From Sipunculus nudus (taxonomy: Eukaryota > Annelida > Sipuncula > Golfingiida > Sipunculidae), in the NCBI GenBank assembly GCA_026874595.1, contig CM049306.1:110119642-110183641 (forward strand): a stretch of DNA of 64,000 nucleotides. The letters run 5' to 3'. Each line of letters begins with the position of its first letter. Positions within the stretch are counted from its first letter, which is position 1. Positions 55,120-64,000 of this stretch are shown here, piece by piece. Made by a program: the position numbers and the translations under genes. The notes beneath the pieces are model-generated. The model was not told the origin of the DNA. It made no database searches and saw nothing but the letters and a program-made list of their open reading frames with translations.

Positions 55120-57805
55120 CGAGCAACTGTAGTCTAAAAGTAAAACAAATATATAGAAATCCGATTGACGTGCCAACGTAGATTTATAATGTTTAATGTG
55201 CTAAAATTTGCATATCTCTGTCCCATATTGTAGACTTTACTTAATGTTTATAATTCAGAAGAACAATAAATGTCGTTAGATCTGATTTAAATACATATAA
55301 CATCCCAGTTCTTTTTTCTTTTTAGTTTTGATTCTCTTTGTTTCCGAAAACCACGTGCTTTTGGCGCAGGCAGACCAATCATCAGGTGACAATACTGCAA
55401 CTTTACTGAAATTGGTGCTCAACATTCATTCTGAGGAGAATCCTAATAAAGAAAAAGATCTGTCAGAACAAGGTTAGGTTAAATGTCGTATAAAAATGAA
55501 AGCAAAGCGACATACATAGTATGATTGTACAACATACACAGGTTGTACAACAAACACAGTCATATTGTTTCAATATTAAGTAAATCAAAAGTCATTTAAT
55601 AATGTGAGCAACTGTTACAGTTTATAATCTTCTTGACAGACTTGTGTCCTCCCAAATACAAGTATTTTCTCATGGGAATTGGAAATACTGATCCCGGCAG
55701 GATTACTGGTTCCTGCTACAAAGTAGGGGAGGAATGGGCATACAGGAAGGAAAGCCTGGAGTTTTGCCGACAGGGAGGCGGAGAGCTTGTCAGCATTGAG
55801 ACAAAGAGAGAAAGCGATCACCTGATGTCTGCTCTACACGATGTAAGAACAAGTAAGTCACGAGTATATGTTTTCACATGTATATATGTTTGTCGGTGAG
55901 GATGATTGTTAATAATGGCAAAGTGCACATTTTTTTCTCTTTGCAACTTTTCTTCCAGGATTCGGTCTTCGAATAAAGTGCTCAACAAAGCGAATGTTTG
56001 AAGCTAACCAAAAACATTTATGGATGTCAGGTTCTGGTGTAGGATGTGAGAGATAACGACAGCCGGATTGTTATCAAATAGCGGCATTTGCCCCTCTGGC
56101 AAAAGAGTCTATCGGACTGTCAGCGTTACATACTATGGTATGTCGAGAACCGTATTGTAATGCTCGATCAGCATTCAAATATATTTGTCATTTTTGACAA
56201 AGCCTCATAGTTTACAGGTTGGCTGTTATATCACTGAATGTAAGATATATGCGAAAAGAATTCCTTTCTAACTCGGTAGGTTGGTAAACCCCCCTACATA
56301 GCTGTCGAATTTCTACAGGCATATATCTCGCTCGGGTTAAGGGGACGTCAACCAAGCTGTACGCGGCAAAGGAAATGACCGGTCACCATAGAAATGAGAT
56401 TTCACACTAGTTAGTTCGCTTGCATGAATTCCTTTTGGATAATGCTTCATTCGTAGCCTGATGTTAAGATTAAAGGATTTTAGCCATGATATCGCTGCAA
56501 AATGCAACCGGGTTGATGGCGGTTGCAGTACAGTTTGTATGACTTTACTCTATGGCAGTACTGCCATGCCCCAAATAGGTTAATCAGTCCAGTATAAATG
56601 GACTGTGTATTCACGATGAGTTATCAACATACTAAAAGACCCTTTAAGAATCGTTCGCACCTTGCAAAATCACAGAGATATTATTCACAGAAATATCATT
56701 CGGCGTGCAAAATGCAGTCAGTTTACCGAATGTTTGACACCCTTAATGATTCTGAATATTATAGTTACAAATTGCTTGCTCTTTAATTCGGCAAATTTCT
56801 CTTCTTTAATTTTCATGTACCACATGGCACAGAACTTGGGTGATACTAACTCCGAAAGAGTCCTAAAATTGTATAGATATGATGTATTAACCGTTATTTA
56901 CATCAACATATGGTTTGGTAACGTTAACATGATCTTGCTTTTCCTGTTCATATATTCAGCAACAATTCTTTGATTTCTTCTGCCGGCCACGTACAAACTA
57001 GTCCTTTTCTTTCCATCGCCTCAAATAACGGGAAAATTAAAAACAAGTAAGTGATAAGTATACACATTTTCCGTGACGGATTATGTGGATCAAGCCTGGT
57101 ATGTTGGTGTAAAGTGGTGGAAAACATCCGCTAAATAGGCTTGAAAACAGTACAAATCTCAATATCCATATATGTTTGCAACGATTCTGAAGAACTGACT
57201 CAAAGAATGGTGACACATTGTCCCAAAAGCTATTACTTCAGAGTCGTTGTATAAATCATCTAATAAGGCTGGTGGCCGCATCAGATTTAGGTTTAGGGTA
57301 TTGACTCACCTTACCCATATCTACAAAAGATGGCCGGATATTATTGATCATATATGAGATAAAAGGGTTGAATTTAGAAAAGATAAAGCCCAAATTACTT
57401 ATTTCTAAGGAAAATTATAATTGCGGACATACACCTTCCAATCAGCGGAGACGGCCTACAATATGGCAAGGAGCAATTACATGGCGCCCGGCCATAAACA
57501 CATAATTCAATATATCGCTGATAAAACTCTGTCTGTTACTAGGTGTCGGGATCCTTCACGCCTACTGGACGAGTGGTCAGTACATGGTCAACCAGAAAAC
57601 ATGGCAATGGACGGCCACTGGAGAAGAAGTGACCTTCTTAAACTGGGCGATAGGTCAACCGTCCGTTTTCAAAAATACACTGAGGAACCTCGCCATAGAG
57701 AGTATCCAGTTCCGTTGGTTTAATTCACAAGAGGAGGTAAAAAATTACAGACCACTGTGTGAGGTCAAGGTAACGAAAGGAAAGAAGAATTTACAGAAAG
57801 GTTAG
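54945..57805 (+). CDS. secreted C-type-lectin-like protein, plus-strand paralogue
   Basis: Four exons with AG/GT borders: 54945-54969, 55326-55472, 55640-55852, 57543-57805, all joined in consistent phase, giving 215 residues. The first two exons give a signal peptide (MNVLGIPV then VLILFVSENHVLLAQA) and a short helical linker (TLLKLVLNIHSEENP). The CTLD follows: CPPKYKYFLMG, GSCYKVGEEW, FCRQGGGELVSIETKRES, YWTSG, WQWTATGEEV, NWAIGQPS, terminal LCEVKV. Canonical calcium motifs are absent (GQPS instead of QPD/EPN, no WND), and so are the two inner cysteines. The likely role is extracellular recognition or matrix binding; ligand unknown. The start was chosen because its ATG exon has a GTAAG donor in phase with the next exon. 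Confidence 0.8.
55326..55472 (+). CDS. exon 2 (signal peptide end, linker) of plus-strand lectin
   Basis: It follows a pyrimidine-rich acceptor (CTTTTTTCTTTTTAG) and precedes the donor GTTAGG. It encodes LILFVSENHVLLAQADQSSG and LLKLVLNIHSEENPNKEK. Its counterpart is 3367-3182 on the minus strand. Confidence 0.7.
55640..55852 (+). CDS. exon 3 (first half of CTLD) of plus-strand lectin
   Basis: Acceptor CTTGACAG and donor GTAAGT. It contains the extra N-terminal Cys, GSCYKVGEEW, FCRQGGGELVSIE and ESDHLMSALHD. It aligns with 2761-2552 almost without gaps. Confidence 0.85.
55959..56197 (+). pseudogene. exon-like CTLD segment with in-frame stop
   Basis: It follows a good acceptor (TTTTCTTCCAG) in the same phase as the true last exon, inside the last intron of the plus-strand lectin gene. 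The frame reads RIKCSTKRMFEANQKHLWMS and GSGVGCER, then TAA (56054-56056). It stays open for 46 more codons containing four cysteines and ending YICHF before TGA. LWMSG echoes YWTSG, and the Cys spacing resembles a CTLD end. It is either a decayed alternative last exon or one whose stop gives a short isoform. Confidence 0.42.
57543..57805 (+). CDS. exon 4 (second half of CTLD and stop) of plus-strand lectin
   Basis: Acceptor TGTTACTAG. It encodes GILHAYWTSGQYMVN, WQWTATGEEVTFLNWAIGQP, NLAIESIQFRWFN and PLCEVKVTKGKKN, ending at a stop at 57803-57805. The basic C-terminal tail (KGKKNLQKG) is also present in the paralogue as a shorter APAKK. Confidence 0.85.
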
Positions 57806-59316
57806 GACAACTGACACGAAGACAACCTCACACCTCGTGGGAGCGAGGAACACGCATATATAGCATATACACGGTACTATTATTTATTTTTTAGACAGCA
57901 TATAGTTGATATAGGAATATTTCAGCTGTGCTTTATTAACCATCGAAACATTATCTTGATAAGGATGCATACTGCGTGTTTATTCAAATATTTTCAGTTA
58001 AAATTCTATCGACTGTTGGAAAATAGGTGACATAGATATTCTTATTACAATGATCGTAATGTTTACGTTATTGATGGCATGGTATTGCGTTCAGGAGACA
58101 GTAATGTTCACTGTTTGGATATCGTTGGGTTAGGGACAATTATAACAGGATATCGTTTAAAAAATCATGAATAATAATAGTAACTACGGGTACCAGTAAT
58201 TAATGTGCTTATATGTATTCAGGATTTAATGCCTGCGATGCTGCACATACAGTGAATTATAAGCATGGATGCAACATAGCATCTAAATCAAAAACTCAAT
58301 CATCAGCACAAGTCGGCACGAGTGAATGTTTTAGGGTGCATGTATATTCAAGTTTTTTTATATATATATTCTTGCAGTGTACCCTTTAAAAAAATCAGTT
58401 ATTCATGTCACATGAATTTGAAGTCCTTGAGGTTTGTGTGCTTTTTCAATGTAGTTTTATGGTGTGAGGGTGTGCCCTAAACATTCATCCGTGGAGGTCA
58501 CGTGTAATGCCTGTTGTGTATTCAGGTATCTATTTGTTGAGTGGTAAGCCTAGAAAAAAATAACTTCAAGTATGCTGAATATGCCCTGCCATGAGAGGCA
58601 TTGAAGCTTTTGCGTAACTAGATGATGTACCTTAAAATTAAAACCTGTGCTGCCTCCAATGGCTTCAGTTGATTAAAAGTCGATGCTTGGGTGGCAGACT
58701 GCCGCTACCTCTGCTGCTAGTTATTGGGTACATTGTAATGATCACTAACTCCCTGAACGTGTTATTCCCAGGTAAAAACTTTGGCCACATGCCTGGTAGA
58801 CGTGGAATATTGATCTCAGGAAGTAGGAATCAAAATACATGGTGTGACACACTCTGAGCTCGACACTTCGTTCAGGGTATAATTAAAAATCACATGAACC
58901 CTCTTTCATACTCTTGGATGACTTTGAAGAAAAAAGACTTAGTTGCGCCTATATCTTATCGTAAGGTCCCCGAAAGACTCAAAGTTATCATATATTTGCT
59001 ACAGCGAATATGGAAGACACGTAAATTCACAATGGTGTTTTACACTTTATATTTGATGTCACTCGTATTTGGATGGGTAAATTCATTATTTATGACTGAC
59101 TTGTTCCAACGTCATTTTTCTTTGTGAGATGTATTCAAGTTTTGAAATATTAGTGGGGTAGTTTGGGAGTAGCCAACGGTTACATGTTCGTACGTTATAC
59201 TAGGTTGTGCTCTCTGAAAGACACAATACATGAGAGGTCAATAACTTAGAATATTTATATTGTGAAGCATGTTACAGATGTATCTTTTATTGTATGCTGT
59301 GTATATGCAGAGCTAG
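57806..59316. other. 3' flank of plus-strand lectin gene
   Basis: It holds the expected 3' untranslated region. ATTATTTATTTTTTAG follows the stop within 90 bp, but no AATAAA signal was found nearby. The open frames at 58669-58857 and 58894-59127 have no recognised domain. Confidence 0.4.
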
Positions 59317-60135
59317 TGTTGTCCGCTGCCATGGCGGCATAGCCCGGCCTACGCGTGGGGTCTGACGTGTAGACACAGCGGTCATGCTGGTCTGGGGCTT
59401 TCTCGCCTGGCCGAGCCGGGCCGGCTCACGTGTGAACCCTGATATGTCGGAGCACAGCTTTCGTTGTTCTAGATGTTTCCTGTACTGTGTATTATGTTAG
59501 AAACTTTGGATTGTTCAAGAAATGGAAAGTTCTCGGCTTGAGGTGAGAAGTTATAAATAGTGGGCTGTGTTTTAGAGCTGAGAGAGAGGAGAGAAATATT
59601 CTAGCGGTCACAGAAGCGTGCGAGTCAGTTGTGGACCTTTCTGATAAGTGCGGCATTTATAGATTTTCTTCTAAATTTGTGTCGGATCTTATATAGTCTT
59701 CAGTTTGCTTTCGGGATTATAACAAGAACTTAACTTTGGATTACAGTAAATGGATTTTGTGAATGAACTGGACTGTTATTCTCTGAGAAAATTTGTGTGA
59801 ACTGTTCATCCGGCTTATACATTTTTAAGGACTTATCGCTGTGACAGTGGTGGTATCCAGGTACTGTGCCCTTTGATTATTTTACTGTGTGATTGTATTC
59901 ATTTGCTGTTATATTGTTGTTATACTGTGTAATTGTATTGATTTAGTGTATTGTAATGTTAGGTTTGTTTTAAGAATAAATTATAGTTATTTGTAAACAA
60001 AAAACCACTGACTTCTTTATTCATTACTCTAGACATTTCACGCTGCCTAGTGTTACAGAATCTGATTTTTTATCTCCATTACCAAATGTTTATTCGTCAC
60101 GCATACGTGATCTGTTTATATACAAGATTACATAA
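59317..60135 (+). repeat. 5' LTR of plus-strand element
   Basis: It starts near TGTTGTCCGCTGCC and ends around GATTACATAA. It shares the TATAAATAG box, GTGACAGTGGTGGTATCCAG, AAGAATAAATTATAG and the conserved 3' block with the solo LTR at 1418-2165. The exact 3' border and primer-binding site could not be fixed. Confidence 0.75.
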
Positions 60136-60201
60136 GGTTTTCATTACATTGTTTACAGGATTTATCTCAGTGGTTTGTTGTTATTGTTTTTACATCTTAG
60201 C

Positions 60202-61512
60202 ATGGCAGATTTCAAACCTGTGACATTTGTTGACGATCAACTTGAACAGGTGACAAAGGAACAGTTGTTGCGTTTGGGACAACACTTAGGGCTAAGTGTG
60301 AAAAAAGCTTTGAGAAAGCCTGATATCATTGCTAAAATCATGCAAGATCTAGTTAGCAAAGGTTTAATTTAAGAGAGTGAAGTGGAAACATAAAAAATGA
60401 CAGCCTTGCTATGCAATTAGAATTTAAAAAGCTGGAAATGCAACATAAGCTAGCATTAAAAGAGAAGGAAGAACATGAAAGGTTAGAAATAGAAAGACTA
60501 GAAAAAGAAACAGCAAGAGAAAGACTAGAAACAGAAAAAAGAAATTGAGTTAAAACGACTGGAGTTACAAAGACTTAAACTAGAACATAGTCTTGGTGCT
60601 GCGCCAAACTCAGTTTTGATGTTGCTTAACACATTTGACTTGTCCCACCTTTTCAAGAAAAAGAAGTTGAAAATTATTTCTTACACTTTGAGAAAGTAGC
60701 TGAAAATTTAAAATGGCCTAAGGAAAATTGGACTATGATGTTACAAAGTGTATTGACTGGCAAGGCCAGAGAAATTTATACAGGGCTTTCAGTAGAAGCC
60801 GCTGCTGACTATGACCAGGTTAAACGGTAAATCCTAAAAGGTTATGAGTTAGTTCCGGAGGCTTACCGCCAGAAAAGCGAAAGAACAGACCTACGTCGGA
60901 TTTGCTAGGACGAAAGAACAGTTGTTTGATCGCTGGTGTAGTTCTAAAAATGTAATGAAAGATTATGACAATTTGCGCCAGTTTATTTTGCTTGAAGAAT
61001 TTAAGCAATGCATTAATGCAGATGTTAAAAATTTTCTGGATGAGAAAAGCCTTGAAACACTTGACATTGCTGCTCAATTATCTGATGATTATCCGTTAAC
61101 ACACAAAATGTCATTTACCTGCAAATCAAACCAGTCATTCACAAACAAGAATGTAAATAAGTATGAAGTTTAAAGCACAGTCACCCAATTCTAGTAGTCC
61201 TGATAGTTCAGCAAAGTCCTTTGTTACACCTCAGTCCCCGTCCACTGTGTCTGAATCCAATCAAGGCCAGTCATTTTCAAAGAAAATCTGTAATTACTGC
61301 AAAAAGGAAGGTCATCTAATATCTGACTGCTGGAAACTTGCAAATAAACCAAAGGGTAAACCTGGTTTTGTTTCAAAATCTATGCATAGCATAGTACAAG
61401 AGCCCGGCACTTTTCATGTAAATAAGGGGTACAACTCCGTTATTGACTCTAATAAAGAGTTTGATGCTACGGAGGCCAAAGTGCCGTCTGACTCAAAAAA
61501 AAAATATCAATA
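60202..61512 (+). pseudogene. gag of plus-strand LTR element
   Basis: ATG at 60202 opens a 56-codon frame (MADFKPVTFVDDQLEQVTKE, then QHLGLSVKKALRKPDIIAKI) resembling a small DNA- or RNA-binding N-terminal domain. A Lys/Glu-rich coiled-coil stretch follows, then a capsid-like region (FDRWCSSKNVMKDYDNLRQF, SLETLDIAAQLSDDYPL) and a CCHC knuckle at about 61289-61330 (CNYCKKEGHLISDC). Several frameshifts and stops break it. Confidence 0.75.
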
Positions 61513-62149
61513 GTTGTGGGGTAAAAACCTCATTTGATTCCGGCGAGGAATTTAATAAGGCTAGGTCCTTTCAAGACTACTGCGAGGAGTATCCACTAAA
61601 TAAAGCGTCCTTTTATGACTCCTGCGAGAGTATTTAAAATGAGGCCAGGTCCTCTTATGACAAATAGAAGTTTGTTTCTGCTGAGGAAAATTCTTCTGTT
61701 GACTCCCATGAGGAGTTTGATTGTAATAAGGATGAAGATTCCTTTAGTGACTCTGAAAAAGAGTTTATGACTGACACTGTCAATGTCAGTTCTTTGATGA
61801 AACTGAGGAAGCAGATTCCTCTCCTGACTCCGAAATGGAGTTATTTGAGGCATTCATACATGATGGTTTCGTTTCACTTTCAAGTGATGTTTCAGATTCT
61901 ACCCCTATTAGAATTTTGAGGGACACTGGTTCAGGCCAAACTCTCATGTTAGCAAAAACTTTGCCATTTTCTAATAGGTCACTTGATCAGGACATTGATC
62001 CTTAAAGTCAGGAAATTCCTGGTTTGTAGCCTTCATGTGCTGTAACTAGATCTATGGCCAAGAAAAACACACATGAGGATAATGGTCCAGATAATAACAC
62101 TCTGGGAGTCACTAGTGACTCGTCCAACGACTCGCCCGTACAGGATGCA
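61513..62149 (+). pseudogene. protease region of plus-strand LTR element
   Basis: An acidic, repetitive spacer with recurring TGACTCC/GAGGAGT-type codons (Asp-Ser, Glu-Glu). It is followed by RILRDTGSGQTLML (about 61911-61952), a retropepsin active site with its DTG intact. A stop follows at about 62002. Confidence 0.72.
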
Positions 62150-63490
62150 GCATTCTCAAGGTCAGAACTTATCGCGGAACAGCATAAGGACCCTGATATT
62201 TCATATTTGTTTCCCAGGGCAGTTTCTAAAGATGAACTGTCACAAAACCCAGTTTATTTCTCTGTTAAAAATGGAGTGTTTATGCGTAAATAGCGAGCAC
62301 CTGATGTATGCGCTGATGATGAATGAGCCATCAAACATCAAATAGTTATGCCCAAAAGTTATCGCAATGAAATTCTAAGCATGGCACATGAGGCTTCTTT
62401 GTCTGGCCATTTAGGCATAAATAAAACTTATCAGAAAGTTAGTACACACTTCTATTGGCCTAACCTCAGGACTGATGTTTTACAATATTATAATCATGCC
62501 ATACATGCCAGATGGTAGGCAAGCCCAAATCAGAATCCTCCTAAAGCCCCACCTCCTAAAGCCTGCTTTCGAGGAACCATTTAGTAGCATTATTGTTGAT
62601 TGTGTTGGGCCACTGCCCAAAACTAAATCTGGACATGAATACTTGCTAACAATTATGTGCGCATCTGCCAGGTTCCCTGAGGCAAAACCATTGCGCAAAA
62701 TTAAAACCAAAAGAGTTGTCAAGGCTCTGACCAAGATTTATACAACTTTTGGATAACCAAAATCCGTCCAATCTGACCAAAGGTGTAATTTTATGTCTGG
62801 CTTATTCCAGCAAGTTATGCTTGAGCTAGGTATTAAACAGTACAGTTCTTCGCCATACCATCCTGAGAGTCAGGGCGCCCTCGAGCGTTTTCACCAGACA
62901 TTAAACACACGAATAGGACTTATTGGTATGACACACAGAAAGACTGGGATGAAGGAATCCACCTATTGCTGTTTACTGTCAGATAATCCTTTCAAAAGTC
63001 CTTGGATTTCACTCCCTTTGAACTAGTTTTCGGACACTCAGTTCGCGGTCCATTAAAACTGCTTATAGAAAAACTCTTGTGTGAAAACCCTGATTTTCTT
63101 AGTTTGTTCCAGTATGTCTCAGACTTTCGGACTAAACTACACAATGCTTGTGAGATGGCAAAGTCAAATCTTAAATCTGCAGAAAGTAAAATGAAAACAA
63201 AGTATGACAAGCACACTGTAAGTAGGATGTTTGAGCCTGGTGAAAAGGTCCTTGCCTTACTACTCATCCCAGGCAGACCTCTGCAAGCTAGGTATTTTGG
63301 TCCTTACATTGTTGACAAGAAAGTCAGTGATTTAAATTACATACTGTTGACGCCAGATAGGCGTAAGAAGAAACAACTGTGCCATGTTAACATGTTGAAA
63401 CCATATTATTACAGAAATAGGACATCATATGTTGTACATAATGTTACTGCTGTTAATTGTGTTAAACTGACCCTGACCAAGATTAAGTAG
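62150..63490 (+). pseudogene. integrase of plus-strand LTR element
   Basis: The N-terminal part (ELIAEQHKDPDISYLFPRAV; HEASLSGHLGINKTYQKV) leads to a damaged zinc module. The core carries IIVDCVGPLPKTKSGHEYLL (first Asp), an in-frame TAA at 62754-62756, SVQSDQRCNF (second Asp) and HPESQGALERFHQTLN (catalytic Glu). A frame change near 62930 leads to the tail frame 63002-63490 (FELVFGHSVRGPLKLL, ARYFGPYIVDKKVSDLNYI). Catalytic residues remain, but the frame is broken. Confidence 0.88.
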
Positions 63491-63570
63491 ATACTAATTG
63501 TAAGTGTGATGTAGACATTCAGTGTGGAACAGTACCACTAAAATACTCAGACGTGCTTAACAAGCTTACC

Positions 63571-64000
63571 TGGATGCGAAACTGTCACACATATCTCAAC
63601 AAGAACATGCATGAACACTCTCACATTCACAGGGATGATTTATTCCTATGAGGGCTCCAGACCTTTTGAATTACAGACCTGTCGCAATTCCAATATTGTC
63701 AACAGGGCAAAATCGGTGATTTTCTTTCACGCGCAATATCTCAACAAGAACAAGCTCGATCTTTCTCATATTTCCTTTGGGCCTATGACGGCTCCATCCC
63801 CGTCAAATGACACACCCGCCAAAAATCCAATATGGCGGGACACACCACAATCAGATATTTTCTGTGGCAAACATTTTCACAAACACAATACCCTTGATCT
63901 TTTTCAAATTGATAAGGAAGATTGGTGCGTATGAGGACTTGAATTACAGACTTACTCAATATCAAATATATATACATATATATATATACTTATATATATT
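63571..64000. repeat. repeat with about 147-bp periodicity and (TA)n
   Basis: ATCTCAACAAGAACA recurs at 63594 and 63741. TCCAATATGGCGGGACA near 63825 resembles the ATGGCGGCC motif of the 15.2-kb repeat. A TATATA tract closes the window. No gene recognised. Confidence 0.55.

Larger units (their letters stand above)
59317..63570 (+). mobile_element. Gypsy-class LTR element with protease-integrase order, 3' truncated
   Basis: An LTR at about 59317-60135 is followed by gag, protease and integrase on the plus strand. No reverse transcriptase lies between protease (61917) and integrase (62150). After integrase only a short linker remains before unrelated repeat sequence at about 63570, and no 3' LTR is visible in the window. 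Frames are broken by many stops and shifts. Its domain order and integrase tail (CHVNMLKPYYYRN) place it with the element at 33595-40261 and the relic at 18.3-20.6 kb. Confidence 0.85.

Noticed and set aside
57421-57723. 100-codon plus-strand frame MRTYTFQSAE...
   Set aside because: It overlaps the true last lectin exon in a different frame.
58669-59127. Two open frames after the plus-strand lectin gene
   Set aside because: No domain, no splice context and no similarity elsewhere in the window. Chance open frames are expected at this length.
1418-59317. Segmental duplication explaining both lectin genes with their neighbouring LTRs
   Set aside because: The LTRs lie at non-equivalent positions (last intron versus 1.5 kb downstream) and in different orientation to the gene.

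Overview
The window looks like nuclear DNA of a marine invertebrate, most likely a mollusc and probably a bivalve. It is AT-rich and intron-bearing. It carries secreted C-type-lectin-like genes of a kind expanded in molluscs, and most of it is transposon and repeat sequence. No species can be named from the sequence alone, and no rRNA, tRNA, CRISPR or bacterial operon was seen.

Host genes. Two paralogous secreted lectin-like genes sit near the ends and point away from each other. One is on the minus strand (coding exons 3367-3182, 2761-2552, 1330-1062; first exon not found). The other is on the plus strand (54945-54969, 55326-55472, 55640-55852, 57543-57805; 215 codons). Exon number, intron phases and domain positions match. 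Both keep a C-type lectin-like fold signature but lack the second disulfide pair and the usual calcium-binding triplets. A further exon-like segment with an in-frame stop (55959-56197) lies in the last intron of the plus-strand gene.

Between them: (a) a 28-bp minisatellite at 4733-6310; (b) a 3.3-kb element with long inverted repeats and a 6-bp target duplication at 9759-13076; (c) repeat families carrying a GGTGGCGCCACC palindrome (4.0-4.7, 16.9-17.6, 23.5-27.2 and 29.9-33.6 kb); (d) a decayed Gypsy-class relic at 18.3-20.6 kb, itself interrupted by a TTAA-flanked 555-bp element; (e) a young LTR element at 33595-40261 (1146-bp LTRs, CTGGA duplication) whose integrase lies upstream of RNase H and whose reverse transcriptase core is missing; (f) a conventional-order Gypsy element at 40639-48782 (589-bp LTRs, TAAT duplication) with near-complete gag and pol broken by several stops; (g) a non-LTR (LINE) relic at 50.0-51.25 kb; (h) a hAT-like MITE at 53191-53753; and (i) a 22-bp minisatellite just upstream of the plus-strand lectin gene. 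A third integrase-early LTR element (59317 to about 63570) follows that gene, and a solo LTR of its family lies inside the last intron of the minus-strand lectin gene.

Overall this is a lectin gene pair split by about 51 kb of nested mobile DNA. The most distinctive signals are the atypical lectin family, the LTR elements with protease directly followed by integrase, the TTAA element whose removal makes the host reading frame continuous, and the spread of a palindromic, CTCF-core-like motif in tandem repeats.
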